A DNA stretch of 64,000 nucleotides from Alteromonas halophila (GCF_014651815.1 NZ_BMXP01000006.1:62001-126000); one strand, 5' to 3'. Positions 46,601 through 56,439 are shown, numbered from the stretch's first letter. A program made the numbers and translations. The notes: generated by a model not told the origin, from the sequence alone.

Positions 46601-47132
46601 GCACAGAATTTTACGAAAGCCAGCTACACCCCTCGAAAATTCTCAGAGAGATCTATTTTTATTAGTAATCGCCAGAATTCTCTACGACATGACTACAACA
46701 ATAAGGCTGTCTGAAAAACCTGAACATTTAATGCACCTTATATGACCAGACAGGTTAATAACAGACACGCCTCAATCAGCACAAGCGACTTAAACGCAAT
46801 AAAAAACCAACGTCAGCGATGAGCCAACACAATAAAGGTGAATGTCGAATTGGCAGCCAATACCCTTGGCCAATTGATTCCCTGTTCAAAAAGTATACTA
46901 AGGACAAAAATCCGTCAATTTTATATCACGTAAACTTAGCCAGTTAATGACGAAACCGTTTACATGCCCATGTTCTTTGCACAGAGACAGACGCCATCGC
47001 CGCTTCTGCAATCAACAATGACAATAAATGCGTGACAGTTCATCCGTATGCTGAAATGGCCTGGGCTTGTGATGGATTGGTTAAACGTCTGACGTGCAGG
47101 ACTGTGTCAAACAGAGACACGGTATTGAACAA
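46601..47132. other. Intergenic stretch before the porin unit
   Basis: About 530 bases without a credible gene. It must hold the promoter of the porin-led unit; no clear -10/-35 pair is seen. GC is low in most of it. Confidence 0.5.
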
Positions 47133-47161
47133 AAAAAACCTCAGCGATTGCTGAGGTTTTT
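47133..47161 (-). terminator. Terminator of the tRNA-fMet pair
   Basis: AAAAACCTCAGC-GATT-GCTGAGGTTTTT: perfect 12-bp stem with T runs on both strands, five bases past the last CCA. Confidence 0.92.
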
Positions 47162-47165
47162 GGTG

Positions 47166-47242
<77 letters not shown>

Positions 47243-47286
47243 TCTGAACTGGTATTTTGCCTGATAAAATCAGACCATCTTAAATG

Positions 47287-47363
<77 letters not shown>

Positions 47364-47419
47364 TCTGAATTCTGTTTGAGAAAGCGGCTTCTGTGTGGCT
47401 GCCTCTCAATGTGGTGCGT

Positions 47420-47447
47420 ATTATACATAGCAATTGCACCTTGGCAA
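47420..47447 (-). promoter_or_regulatory. Promoter of the tRNA-fMet pair
   Basis: On the minus strand TTGCCA (47447-47442), 16 bases, TATAAT (47425-47420). It lies 57 bases before the first tRNA, so there is a processed leader. Confidence 0.7.
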
Positions 47448-47508
47448 GAGCCCAGAAGCGGTATATTTCACTTTTTTGACCGCTTGCTGGATTCTTGTCC
47501 AATCGTGT

Positions 47509-47817
47509 TTAATTTGACTGATATTTCTCCATTTTTTCAGCCAGTTTAAAGTCCAGTTCACTCAACCCGCCTACATCATGTGTGGTCAGGCTTACCTCTA
47601 CCTTATTATAGACATTGAACCACTCTGGGTGGTGCTTTAATTTTTCTGCCCAAATGGCCATTTGTGACATCCAGCCAAACGCCCAGATAAAGCTCTTGAA
47701 TTTAAAGGTTTTAGAAATTTTATCGCCTTCCCGTTGCCAGGCGACGCCATCTTCTACCATTTGATTAAGGGTGGTAAGCGCAGCCTCTACCTGCTCGTCT
47801 GTCATTTTCTCAGTCAT
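47509..47817 (-). CDS. phhB: Pterin-4a-carbinolamine dehydratase
   Basis: A 102-residue enzyme that dehydrates 4a-hydroxytetrahydropterin for aromatic amino acid hydroxylases. The conserved residues are in [60 protein letters not shown] sequence; for example [12 protein letters not shown] with the catalytic histidines. Start ATG 47817 is chosen because of GAGG seven bases before; the frame is open further upstream. No phhA is next to it in the window. Confidence 0.92.
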   Translation of the reverse strand: MTEKMTDEQVEAALTTLNQMVEDGVAWQREGDKISKTFKFKSFIWAFGWMSQMAIWAEKLKHHPEWFNVYNKVEVSLTTHDVGGLSELDFKLAEKMEKYQSN

Positions 47818-47923
47818 TGTTATCCTCACTCTGAAGTGTATTGATTTATGCTGTACCAACCCTTTACGAATTGCCACCCTATGCAGATTACTGCCATTCG
47901 GGTCGCAGTAATCACACGTTTAC

Positions 47924-47948
47924 AAAAAAGCCCGGCAAGTGCCGGGCT
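47924..47948 (-). terminator. Terminator of the TonB receptor gene
   Basis: On the minus strand AGCCCGGC-ACTT-GCCGGGCT followed by TTTTTT. It lies 22 bases past the receptor stop. Confidence 0.9.
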
Positions 47949-47970
47949 CGACTGTCTGATTGATAATGAC

Positions 47971-50664
47971 TTAGAACTCAACAGCTAGCCGTGCATAGAT
48001 CTGACGGCCGCGAGGATCATGCACTTTGGAGTCAAAGCCGCTGTTGGTGAAGACCTGAGGCGGCTCTTCATCGAACAAATTGATGCCCCCCAGGGTCAGG
48101 ACATAGCTTTGCTGAGTGTCAAACAGGCTACCAAGATCAATATTGTATTGTGCATCCACAGTGACATAGCTGTCTATTTCCATAAACCCGTCTGGGCATC
48201 CCTCTTCATTCAGGGAGCCGTCCGCACAGTTCTGATCATCATCATAGGAGGAGATATAGCGCACAAACAGGTTAGCTGCGTGAATATCATTGTACCAGTT
48301 CAGCCCAAAATTCATGCGCAGCTCTGGCGACGACGTGCCAATATTATTGAAGTTGCGGCGTCCCGCGCCATCAATATCGCCAGCCTGTGGGTCCGCCAAA
48401 TCGTATTTGGTAATGTAGGTACCCTGTAATGACGGTGTAAAGGTGCCCATACCGGTCTCAATTTTGTAGCTTGAGACAAAATCAATACCTGAGGTTTCCA
48501 GTGAGCTGGCATTCACAAAGGTATTGAATACCTGTACCAGCGGTCCGGTTTCGGGATCCCCTGCCCTCACAACGCGAGCAGGATCAGTTGGGTTCGCAGT
48601 CAACACGGCCTGCGCATTTTCCTGAATAATCAGATCCTCAAACTCAAAGTTCCAGTAGTCCAGTTCAATGGAAAAATCCCGAACCGGCTCATAGGACAAG
48701 CCAACGTTCCACGCTGTGGACTCTTCTGGCTTCAAATCGTCGTTACCACTGGTCCTGACCGCAGCGAAAGCAGTGGCCCGCTGAACAGGATCGGTTAATT
48801 CCTGCAAACTGGTTGAACCGCCCGAACTTAAGAATACCGTGGGGGCCCGGAAAGACGTGGAAACAGAACCACGCAACGAAAGCTCATCACTGACCTGATA
48901 GGTCATGGCCAGTTTTGGATCCAGCGTATTGCCAATGCTGCCGCCGTAGTCTTCAAAACGTGCCGCAATTTGTACATCCCAGTTTTCGGTCACAGGCAGC
49001 GCCAGCTCTGCAAACAGTGCCCAGACTTCAATTTCGCCACTGATATCCGGGTTGCCGATGACAAAGGTGAAGCTGTCCTGATTGGCCAGCGCATCATAAT
49101 CCTGACTCAGCTCGTTTCTTCGGTACTGTGCACCAATAGCGAGCCCCGCGTATCCGGCATCCATTTCGAAGGCGTCAAACGAGGTCAGCGCTTCAATGAC
49201 TTCCAGATCGGCTTTGGAGTCGATCACTTCCTCTGCGGTAAACGAGTCGACCACATACTGCGAGTTTGGCGCGGTCGTGTAAGAAGTAGCAAAGGGATTA
49301 AAATACTCACAGGCTCCCTCACCTGGCGTACCTGATACGGGATTACAGTCGGCACCACCTAAACCGTTCAGGGCCAGCTGAAACTCAGTATTCAGAACAT
49401 CGGGTACCCGGAATAAGAAGTCGTTGGTGGCACGGGTGTAATTAACTTCCCAGAAACCCGCGTCCAGTTCACCAGTCAGGCTGGTACTGAAACGCACGGT
49501 ATCAGACTCGGTGTTAGCCGGGTCTCCAGGGAACCCGTTACCCTCGGCTCTGCCAAAAAATGCTGCCGGCTGGCCAAAGGGGTTCTGCGGGTGTGTTGTC
49601 GGCACAATGGGTGAGGTCAGGATAGGAAAGCTCGGTGCCCCTCCCCGCTCAGCCCGGTTGCGGGCCATACCAAACTCGGCGCGCCAGGTGAGAGTATCTG
49701 ACAACTCATACACGGCACTGGTAAACATGTTTAAGCGCGACTCATCAGGCACATAGGAATAAAAAGGGCCGAAGTCAAAGCCACACAACCCGACGTCAAG
49801 ACCGGGAATGGTGCCACTGGGCGCCCGAATATCGGGATAGCCGCCAAACTGCTCACAGCCATAAGGGTCAATGATAGGAACACCCGGTAACGTCGGTAAG
49901 AAGTAGGTACCCGGATTGCCCAGCGCACTGGTGTCATCTTCAGGGCGGCTTAAGCGCCTATCGGATATGAATAAAGGCGATCGGTTAGTATAACTAACCG
50001 CCGCCATCACATTGCCGTTGTCGCCGGACATTCCCCACAGCCCCTGCAATACATATTCTTTATTATCCCCATGCGCACCGTCCTGGTAGTCCATGGTGAT
50101 CATGGCCCCCTCGTAGTTACGCCTGGTAATAAAGTTAACCACGCCCGCCACTGCATCTGAGCCGTAAAGTGCTGACGCGCCATCTTTCACAACTTCCATG
50201 CGATCTATGGCAATCATAGGAACCAGTGAACTGGTATCGACAAAATTCAGTCCTTCATTGGTTTGCTGTGCCGTTACTACCTGGCGCCGGTTGTTGAGTA
50301 ACACCAGTGTTGATGCCACTCCCAGGCCGCGCAGGTTGATGTTGGATGTACCGGCTGTGGCATTTTGAGTAAAGGCATCAGGATTATTCTCTGCCCCGGT
50401 ATTAATGGTCAGTGTTTGCGTGATATCGGCTATGTTTTTTGCGCCTATGGCGTCAATGGCAACACTGTCAACCACCGCAAGTGGCGACGGAGAATCGAAG
50501 TTTTCACTTCGTCTGACAAAGCTACCGGTCACCAGAATAAGCTCAACATCCTGCGAGGACGGCTTGTCTTCATCGTCACTAGTCTGAGCAAAAACAGGGA
50601 GAGTCGTAGAGAACAAAACGGAACTGATTAGCGCAGCCAGCGCTTTTTTACGCGTTTTCATCAT
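47971..50664 (-). CDS. TonB-dependent receptor
   Basis: An 897-residue outer membrane receptor. Signal peptide about 1-26 (LPVFA). TonB box-like ELILVTGSFVRRSE, plug domain with NINLRGLGVASTLVLLNNRR and the VVKDGASALYGSDAVAGVVNF signature, then a 22-strand barrel ending RGRQIYARLAVEF. This class in marine Alteromonadales mostly takes up oligosaccharides, peptides or other organic matter; no neighbouring hydrolase or Fur box points to the substrate. It stands alone with its own terminator. Confidence 0.92.
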   Translation of the reverse strand: MMKTRKKALAALISSVLFSTTLPVFAQTSDDEDKPSSQDVELILVTGSFVRRSENFDSPSPLAVVDSVAIDAIGAKNIADITQTLTINTGAENNPDAFTQNATAGTSNINLRGLGVASTLVLLNNRRQVVTAQQTNEGLNFVDTSSLVPMIAIDRMEVVKDGASALYGSDAVAGVVNFITRRNYEGAMITMDYQDGAHGDNKEYVLQGLWGMSGDNGNVMAAVSYTNRSPLFISDRRLSRPEDDTSALGNPGTYFLPTLPGVPIIDPYGCEQFGGYPDIRAPSGTIPGLDVGLCGFDFGPFYSYVPDESRLNMFTSAVYELSDTLTWRAEFGMARNRAERGGAPSFPILTSPIVPTTHPQNPFGQPAAFFGRAEGNGFPGDPANTESDTVRFSTSLTGELDAGFWEVNYTRATNDFLFRVPDVLNTEFQLALNGLGGADCNPVSGTPGEGACEYFNPFATSYTTAPNSQYVVDSFTAEEVIDSKADLEVIEALTSFDAFEMDAGYAGLAIGAQYRRNELSQDYDALANQDSFTFVIGNPDISGEIEVWALFAELALPVTENWDVQIAARFEDYGGSIGNTLDPKLAMTYQVSDELSLRGSVSTSFRAPTVFLSSGGSTSLQELTDPVQRATAFAAVRTSGNDDLKPEESTAWNVGLSYEPVRDFSIELDYWNFEFEDLIIQENAQAVLTANPTDPARVVRAGDPETGPLVQVFNTFVNASSLETSGIDFVSSYKIETGMGTFTPSLQGTYITKYDLADPQAGDIDGAGRRNFNNIGTSSPELRMNFGLNWYNDIHAANLFVRYISSYDDDQNCADGSLNEEGCPDGFMEIDSYVTVDAQYNIDLGSLFDTQQSYVLTLGGINLFDEEPPQVFTNSGFDSKVHDPRGRQIYARLAVEF

Positions 50665-51036
50665 GTGTTTTCCAGTTGTGTACCCACCACCTTCATCACC
50701 TTATGCAAGGCTCTGAGCGTGGTCAGGCTGTGTGCATTATTTTTATGAGGCGACTACACCCTGCCTACCTAAAGAAGGCGATAAACATGTCCGCTACCTT
50801 CCCTAGGTAGTATGGCCGATTCCTTTTTTTTGTAAATTTTTTGTAAATAATATGTTTACATTAATTTTACACATGGTCTGACCAGTTCCGTTCTATGCCC
50901 GTGTGAAAACGGCGGCTGCCTGGAAGCAAGCGTAAGCACCAGTTTTTCAGTGCAAAAGTGCGCTGATAGCAAAAAAAGACCGTATAAGCGACGGAAACCT
51001 TTTTGCCCGGTCGACTGAAAGTGTTATGGAGGGACT
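50665..51036. other. Intergenic region between TonB receptor and MscS
   Basis: About 370 bases between divergent genes. CTACCT-TCCCT-AGGTAG (50794-50810) is a perfect 6-base inverted repeat 130 bases before the receptor start and could be an operator. A run of T and AT-rich bases (50822-50875) probably holds promoters for both sides. Confidence 0.45.
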
Positions 51037-52014
51037 ATGGAGCTACCAAAACTAAATGAAGTATATGCGCTGATTTCGGACAAGCTGGAAACATGGCTGG
51101 AAACCGGTATCAAGCATTTACCGAACTTAGTGGTTGCATTCTTAATTGCCATTATCTTTGGCATTGCCGCCAAACTGGTGGGACATGCGGTACGCCGGGT
51201 AATGCGTCGTACATTCGAGTCAACGCAGATAGCTGATTTGCTTACATCCTTCATCAAAATCACTATCGTCATTGCCGGTATCTTTATCGCATTAGATTTT
51301 GTTGGCCTTCGTGGCACGGTTACCTCATTACTAGCTGGCGCGGGGATTGTCGGACTGGCCATCGGCTTTGCTTTTCAGGATATGACCGAAAACCTGATTG
51401 CCGGTATCGCCATGGGCATAAGAAAGCCATTTCAGATTGGCGATGTCATAGAGGCCGAGGGTGTATTTGGTAAAGTCGAAAGTATCAATCTCAGGAATAC
51501 GCTGGTCGAAACATTTTTCGGGCAGCGGGAAATCATTCCTAATAAGATCCTGTTTCGTAACATCCTGACCAATTATTCCGCATTGGGCAAACGGCGGATA
51601 GAAGTACCGGTGGGCATTTCCTATGCCGATGATCCAGCAAAAGCGGCTGATGTGATCACCGAAGCAATAAACGAGAAGGACTATGTCATCAATAAGGACG
51701 ACACATCCGTGTTTGCGGCCGGCTTCGGCGATTCGAGTGTTAATTTACTGGTATGGTTCTGGATTGACTACCCCGGTCAGCAGGGCTTTATGTCAGCCCG
51801 CCATGATGCGGTTCTTACAGTTAAAAAAGTGCTTGAAGAAAACGACATCCTTATTCCTTTTCCAATCAGAACTCTGGATTTTGCCGCCAAAGGCGGTGAA
51901 AAGCTCGATACCATGCTGTCTACGCTTAAAGGCAGTAGTAAAGAACGTAAAACGGAAAATACATCCGGCCAGAATAGCTCGGGCGACCAAAGTAGCGACA
52001 ATTCCAGCGATTAG
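51037..52014 (+). CDS. Small-conductance mechanosensitive channel (MscS family)
   Basis: A 325-residue MscS-type channel that relieves osmotic downshock. Three N-terminal membrane helices (about 25-50, 67-90, 92-120), the pore helix region AGIVGLAIGFAFQDMTENLIAGIAMG, and the cytoplasmic beta and alpha/beta domains with KPFQIGDVIE and IIPNKILF. The C-terminus is Ser/Asn/Asp-rich. ATG 51037 has GGAGG upstream (51029-51033). A small lipoprotein gene follows. Confidence 0.92.
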   Translation: MELPKLNEVYALISDKLETWLETGIKHLPNLVVAFLIAIIFGIAAKLVGHAVRRVMRRTFESTQIADLLTSFIKITIVIAGIFIALDFVGLRGTVTSLLAGAGIVGLAIGFAFQDMTENLIAGIAMGIRKPFQIGDVIEAEGVFGKVESINLRNTLVETFFGQREIIPNKILFRNILTNYSALGKRRIEVPVGISYADDPAKAADVITEAINEKDYVINKDDTSVFAAGFGDSSVNLLVWFWIDYPGQQGFMSARHDAVLTVKKVLEENDILIPFPIRTLDFAAKGGEKLDTMLSTLKGSSKERKTENTSGQNSSGDQSSDNSSD

Positions 52015-52057
52015 CATTGATACTGGTCGCAAACAATAACCTTCAAAGGAGAACATT

Positions 52058-52225
52058 ATGCAATTTTTATTAAACTCTAAACTGATGCGCACATCTTTCG
52101 CCGCGCTTTTACTGGCCTTTTTCGCGTCTGTAGCGGGAGGCTGTGCCACTATGGAAGGCGCAGGCAAAGACATTCAGTCTGCGGGAGAAGCGTTAGAGGA
52201 TGAAGCGGAAGAGGCCTCGAATTAA
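52058..52225 (+). CDS. Entericidin-like lipoprotein
   Basis: A 55-residue protein: N-terminal signal with hydrophobic AALLLAFFASVAGG and lipidation Cys29, then CATMEGAGKDIQSAGEALEDE, the entericidin A/B signature (G-x-G-x-D-I-Q-x-x-G-x-A). AAAGGAG seven bases before ATG. Entericidins are small envelope lipoproteins linked to stationary-phase lysis control. Only one copy is present, without the usual A/B pair. It is 43 bases after the MscS gene. Confidence 0.85.
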   Translation: MQFLLNSKLMRTSFAALLLAFFASVAGGCATMEGAGKDIQSAGEALEDEAEEASN

Positions 52226-52254
52226 GCAGTAACAGCGCTTAGTAACACCACCAG

Positions 52255-52277
52255 GGCTGCCAAAGGCAGCCTTTTTT
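52255..52277 (+). terminator. Terminator after the entericidin-like gene
   Basis: GGCTGCC-AAA-GGCAGCC-TTTTTT, a 7-bp stem with a T run, 29 bases past the stop. Confidence 0.88.
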
Positions 52278-52313
52278 ATGGGCATAAACCGTATTTGCTA
52301 TACGCTGTCGTGG

Positions 52314-52760
52314 CTATTTAGGAATAACCAGCATTAAAAAGGTGCCGGCCATCGCCAGTTTTTCTGCATCACGTAATTCACATTCAGCGGCTATTTTATA
52401 TAGGTGCCCTGCACGCTTCTGATGAATAGACGTTACCCTAAATGAAAAGCGAATCGCATCATTGCATCGAACCGGCTCCAGAAATCGCAGACTGTCTACC
52501 CCATAGTTGATGACCGAGGCTATCTGTGGCGAATCGGCCACCACGCTGTCAAAGGCTTTCGGCATTAGCGACGCAGTGAAAAAACCATGGGCAATAGTAG
52601 TACCGAACGGACTTTCCTGCTCACAGCGCTGCGGATCGGTGTGGATCCACTGATGATCGTTGGTCGCCTCCGCAAACTGGTCAATACTGTGTTGCGTGAT
52701 GTCGTGCCACTCACGCTGCTGCAATTCATCACCTACTTCCAACTGCAGGAGTGTTTTCAT
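52314..52760 (-). CDS. MaoC-like (R)-hydratase
   Basis: A 148-residue single hot-dog-fold enzyme of the MaoC family, which hydrates 2-enoyl-CoA to (R)-3-hydroxyacyl-CoA. The catalytic Asp and His lie in ATNDHQWIHTDPQRC, and FGTTIAHGFFTASLMP is the typical following motif. ATG 52760 is chosen; the frame is open a further 11 codons. It is divergent from the LysR-type gene, which may regulate it. Confidence 0.88.
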   Translation of the reverse strand: MKTLLQLEVGDELQQREWHDITQHSIDQFAEATNDHQWIHTDPQRCEQESPFGTTIAHGFFTASLMPKAFDSVVADSPQIASVINYGVDSLRFLEPVRCNDAIRFSFRVTSIHQKRAGHLYKIAAECELRDAEKLAMAGTFLMLVIPK

Positions 52761-52891
52761 AATTCCGGTCCTGTAACATTCTGATAATGACAAAGGTACT
52801 ATTAGATGGTTGAATAATTCAATAAAGATTTAATAATATAAACTTATTGAAAAAGCGACATGTGTCGCACCAGTCATTAATGGGAATTACT

Positions 52892-53794
52892 ATGAATCTC
52901 AACCGCATAGATTTAAATTTATTTGCAGTTTTCGATGCAATCTATACGGCGGGCAGCCTGACAAAAGCTGCTGATGTACTTTGTATCACGCAGCCCGCTG
53001 TCAGTAATTCTCTGGCCCGTTTGCGGGAAATGCTTAACGACCCTCTTTTTGTCAGAACAGGGCATTCAATGACGCCCACGCCGGTTGCTCAGAATATCAT
53101 AGTCCCTGCACGTCAGGCGTTATCACTGCTACGCAAAAGTGTGCAGGAGAGCCAGAAGTTTGACCCCCTGTCAGCGGAAAAAGCATTTAACTTTGCCAGC
53201 CGCGATCTGCTGGAGGTGGTTATTCTTCCGCGCCTGATGGCAAAGCTGCAGACTAAAGCGCCCAATATTCAGTTAACTAACTATGAAATTGCCCGTAGTC
53301 AGGTGGTCTCTGCAATGGCAAGCGGCACTCTGGACTTTTTTGCCGATGCGTCAGCATTCACTGACCCACATTTGCGCAAAGAAAAAATCGCGCAGGACCG
53401 TTTGGTCGTTATGGCACGAAAAAATCATCCGGCACTCAAGCAAGGGCTGGATCTGCCCACCTTTTTGCAGCTGGGGCATATTAATGTGTCGCACCGCAAA
53501 TCGGGGGCTGGCCCTATTGATATAGCGCTGGACAAGCTCGGCAAGAAACGAAAGGAAGTCATGCGGGGTCAGCACTTTCTCACTGTACCCAGTGCCATTG
53601 CCAAAACCGACCTGGTCGCCTGTTTACCTTATCACCTGGCCAAACATTACGACCTGGCTATCTACGAGCTACCATTCGACCTTCCCCCGGTAGAGTATTT
53701 CCTTTACTGGCATGTCAGTGCCGATCATGACAGCGCACACCGCTGGATGCGCGATTTAATTATGGAAGTCGCTCACGCTTACCGGCCTCACTAG
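52892..53794 (+). CDS. LysR-family transcriptional regulator
   Basis: A 300-residue regulator. N-terminal winged helix-turn-helix (about 5-65) LNLFAVFDAIYTAGSLTKAADVLCITQPAVSNSLARLREML, followed by the effector-binding domain (about 90-295). The ATG at 52892 is the family-typical start (MNLNRIDLNLFAVF); frames further upstream (52847) are less likely. Divergent from the MaoC-like gene, its probable target with itself. Confidence 0.93.
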   Translation: MNLNRIDLNLFAVFDAIYTAGSLTKAADVLCITQPAVSNSLARLREMLNDPLFVRTGHSMTPTPVAQNIIVPARQALSLLRKSVQESQKFDPLSAEKAFNFASRDLLEVVILPRLMAKLQTKAPNIQLTNYEIARSQVVSAMASGTLDFFADASAFTDPHLRKEKIAQDRLVVMARKNHPALKQGLDLPTFLQLGHINVSHRKSGAGPIDIALDKLGKKRKEVMRGQHFLTVPSAIAKTDLVACLPYHLAKHYDLAIYELPFDLPPVEYFLYWHVSADHDSAHRWMRDLIMEVAHAYRPH

Positions 53795-53929
53795 CGAGGA
53801 TATAAGTACTCCTTCCTAAGATATGAAAACGTATACTTAAGTATTATCACAAGGCTATTCCTCTCACGTTAGTTAGGGTTTAATGCATCTCGTTCAAAGA
53901 CATCCAACTTAACTTTTGAGGAATTAACC

Positions 53930-54319
53930 ATGTTGAAAATTGTTAAAACTTCTCTGCTTTTCGCTGCTCTGGGTATTTCTGGCGTAGCTAACGCAAACAT
54001 CAATGAAGCACTTGCGAATATCTGTACTATCGTTCAGGCCGACGACAAAGGTGAACTGCGCAAGAAAATGCGTATGGTTCAGTCAGACTTCCGTCTGAAA
54101 CTGCATGATTACTACAGCGGTATCTCATGTGACGGTAACAGCCTTATCCGTACTGCGGTACTGAATAACGCCGTGGAAACCGGCACACTGATGGTTAAGA
54201 AAATGCCAAGTCGTGATCTGCAGGCGCCAGAAGCAGACGGCAAAACGCTGCAAGCCTGGATTGCAGAGCAGGGCCAGCAAGGCAGCCCTATTGCTGCGGA
54301 ACTTAAAGGCCGCATCTAA
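53930..54319 (+). CDS. DUF3718 exported protein (paralogue 1)
   Basis: A 129-residue exported protein of DUF3718, a family found in Alteromonadales and Vibrionales with unknown function. Signal peptide 1-23 (GVANA). The mature domain has two cysteines (ANICTIV and GISCDG) that may form a disulfide, plus ELRKKMRMVQSDFRLKLHDYY and TLQAWIAEQG. A near-identical paralogue follows at 54861. AGGAATTAACC precedes both ATGs. Confidence 0.88.
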   Translation: MLKIVKTSLLFAALGISGVANANINEALANICTIVQADDKGELRKKMRMVQSDFRLKLHDYYSGISCDGNSLIRTAVLNNAVETGTLMVKKMPSRDLQAPEADGKTLQAWIAEQGQQGSPIAAELKGRI

Positions 54320-54330
54320 CCCCAATTTTC

Positions 54331-54357
54331 ACCATGTGAAACCTTTTTCAACATGGT
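54331..54357 (+). repeat. 3' hairpin shared by both DUF3718 genes (copy 1)
   Basis: ACCATGT (54331-54337) pairs with ACATGGT (54351-54357) across a 13-base loop, 12 bases after the stop. The copy at 55269-55294 keeps both arms, and nearby bases agree strongly. No T run follows directly. Confidence 0.65.
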
Positions 54358-54378
54358 TGCAGATACGCTCTGCACTCC

Positions 54379-54408
54379 AAAGGCGGCCTTCGGGTCGCCT
54401 TTCCTTTT
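54379..54408 (+). terminator. Terminator of DUF3718 paralogue 1
   Basis: AAAGGCGGCC-TTCG-GGTCGCCTTT-CCTTTT: a 10-bp stem with one mismatch, UUCG loop and T-rich tail. The remaining 450 bases to the next gene contain nothing recognisable. Confidence 0.8.
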
Positions 54409-54860
54409 GTCCAGCTTCTCACTGTCAACTGCGTCCCTCACCAATACAGACGATAACGAAGCTATTAAGCATTGTGCGACTGAAGCTGGCTACGTTTTCC
54501 ACGCTTCAAAGCTTTGTCTGCCCCCCTCTTTGCGCCGAATTACGACACCGGTTCCTCACTTTTTTGTGCTGCAAACAGGACTACGCCAATAGCAGGTCGG
54601 GGCGTGCAGTTTTTCATGTCAACGCTTTTAAATTAGCGAATGCGGGCTCTGGTGGGCGATGATGCTCATCAGCAATATGCGTCCGCACACTCTGTGATAT
54701 GCAGGCCTGAGCGACGCCTCCGATCACAAAATAATACGTGTAGGCGCTTAGGGTATAAATAAATATAACAGTGTATCGGGCAGCATGTTTTTTATACAAA
54801 AGTATTAGGCTTTAATAGTTCACAAGTTAACCAGTTCACTTAACCAGAAGGAAATTAACC

Positions 54861-55256
54861 ATGTTGAAAATTGTTAAAACTTCTATTGCTGTAACGATTG
54901 CTTCTTTGTCTTTTGCTAACGTTGCTAATGCCGGAATCGAAGACGACCTGGCGAATATTTGTCACATCGTCCAGGCCGATGACAAAGGCGAGTTACGTAA
55001 GAAAATGCGTCGTGTACAAACCGATTACCGCCTCAAGCTGCACGATTACTACACAGGTATTTCTTGTGGCGGCAACAGCCTGATTCGTACCGCAGTACTG
55101 AGCAACGCAGTTGAAACCGGCACGCTACTGGTGAAAAAAATGCCTAGCCGCGACCTGGAGAAGCCAGAGTCTGACGGTAAAACACTGCAGGCATGGATTG
55201 CTGAGCAAGGGCACCAGAGCAGCCCTATCGCAGCGGAGTTAGACGACCGTATTTAA
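54861..55256 (+). CDS. DUF3718 exported protein (paralogue 2)
   Basis: A 131-residue DUF3718 protein, about four fifths identical to the preceding copy in the mature part (for example QADDKGELRKKMR, GNSLIRTAVL, TLQAWIAEQG) but with a different signal peptide core (1-24, ANA) and C-terminus. The gene order, ribosome site and 3' hairpin are also conserved, so this is a tandem duplication of the whole transcription unit. Function unknown. Confidence 0.88.
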   Translation: MLKIVKTSIAVTIASLSFANVANAGIEDDLANICHIVQADDKGELRKKMRRVQTDYRLKLHDYYTGISCGGNSLIRTAVLSNAVETGTLLVKKMPSRDLEKPESDGKTLQAWIAEQGHQSSPIAAELDDRI

Positions 55257-55268
55257 AAATAAAAATTC

Positions 55269-55294
55269 ACCATGTGAACCTATTTCAACATGGT
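55269..55294 (+). repeat. 3' hairpin shared by both DUF3718 genes (copy 2)
   Basis: ACCATGT (55269-55275) and ACATGGT (55288-55294) with a 12-base loop, 13 bases after the stop. It matches copy 1. Confidence 0.65.
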
Positions 55295-55315
55295 AGCGGA
55301 GCACGCTCCGCCCTC

Positions 55316-55335
55316 GTGGCTCCGAAAGGAGCCAC
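55316..55335 (+). terminator. Hairpin terminator of DUF3718 paralogue 2
   Basis: GTGGCTCC-GAAA-GGAGCCAC, a perfect 8-bp stem with GNRA loop, followed by a pyrimidine-rich tail but only short T runs. Likely terminator. The gap to 55557 has no other signal. Confidence 0.65.
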
Positions 55336-55557
55336 ACCCTTCCTCCCCCTTTCAGTATAGCTTTTTATACATCGCAGTAATCCAGAGCGTCGATCTGCCC
55401 TGTTAACGGGTGACTAATTCGCCACATTTGGCCTCATGGTGGGGACAAACACAGAAAGTAAGGTGTGTATACTGTCGCACGTTCGGTTTTGTCTTATTAT
55501 TTGCTGCCAGGCAACAACCGCTCACACCAGTAATAGTGAAGCCCTTTTTAGATCACG

Positions 55558-56439
55558 TTAGTCGCTACTACCTATGTGCGTGAGCAGATGCTGCGCAACC
55601 CAGTCTGGCTGCTCCCGGTGTAACCAGTGCGTCGCATGACGATGTCTTATCACGGTCAGATCACTTACCCAGTCTTCCAGGCACGTGAGAACAGCTTCAT
55701 CAAAAGCGTCATCCTGACAGCCCCATAACACCTGCACAGGCACTGTCAGCGTGAGCGATGGAATACGGATCGCATCTGCCTGAGCTTTTGTTACAGGAAC
55801 ACCCTGAGGCATGGCCCGGTAGTAGGCCAGCATCGCATCCAGCTTATCGGTATCTGACCAGTTACTGACAAGCCGTTTTGCGTAGGCGTCACCGTTAAGG
55901 TTAAGGCTATCGCCCATAATACGTTTAAGCAGCCTGAAATCTCTGCCAGCCAGTTCCTGTGCCATACCCGGCTGATTCAGCGTATTAATGTACAGGCTTT
56001 TTTGCTGCTGACGCGGATTGGTTTTAAGCTCCCGTACAAAGGTGCTGGGATGGGCAGCGTTGATGATGGTCAGCGTGCTGATGCTGTCACTATAAAACCC
56101 GGCCAGCGGCCAGGCCAGTGCGCCGCCCCAGTCATGGCCTACCAGGTGCACGGGCACTGTCGCAACCTTTTGAATAAACTTATTAAGCCGTGCGCACAGT
56201 GGCCCCACCTCATAGTCGCTGTCACTGGCAAGCGGCGCCGACTCACCAAAGCCAGGCAAGTCCGGGATCACAATGTGCAGGTTGTCTGGCAGATGGGATA
56301 TAACCGGCAGCCAGGCCTGCGCGCATTCTGGAAAGCCATGCAGCAAGACAACGACCGGCGCGCCGGCGGTGGTGGCCTGACGCTGCAGATAGTGAATATT
56401 CTGTCCGTCAATCGTGCATGTTAATTCGTCGATACCCAT
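55558..56439 (-). CDS. Alpha/beta hydrolase
   Basis: A 293-residue alpha/beta hydrolase near the epoxide hydrolase/haloalkane dehalogenase group. HGFPEC contains the oxyanion motif, the nucleophile Asp is in GHDWGG (about residue 104), and the general-base histidine is in RHATHWLH near the C-terminus. ATG 56439 is adjacent to GTG 56442. It is the last gene in a beta-oxidation operon, 65 bases after the acyl-CoA dehydrogenase gene, so it may release or open a fatty acid derivative. Substrate unknown. Confidence 0.85.
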   Translation of the reverse strand: MGIDELTCTIDGQNIHYLQRQATTAGAPVVVLLHGFPECAQAWLPVISHLPDNLHIVIPDLPGFGESAPLASDSDYEVGPLCARLNKFIQKVATVPVHLVGHDWGGALAWPLAGFYSDSISTLTIINAAHPSTFVRELKTNPRQQQKSLYINTLNQPGMAQELAGRDFRLLKRIMGDSLNLNGDAYAKRLVSNWSDTDKLDAMLAYYRAMPQGVPVTKAQADAIRIPSLTLTVPVQVLWGCQDDAFDEAVLTCLEDWVSDLTVIRHRHATHWLHREQPDWVAQHLLTHIGSSD

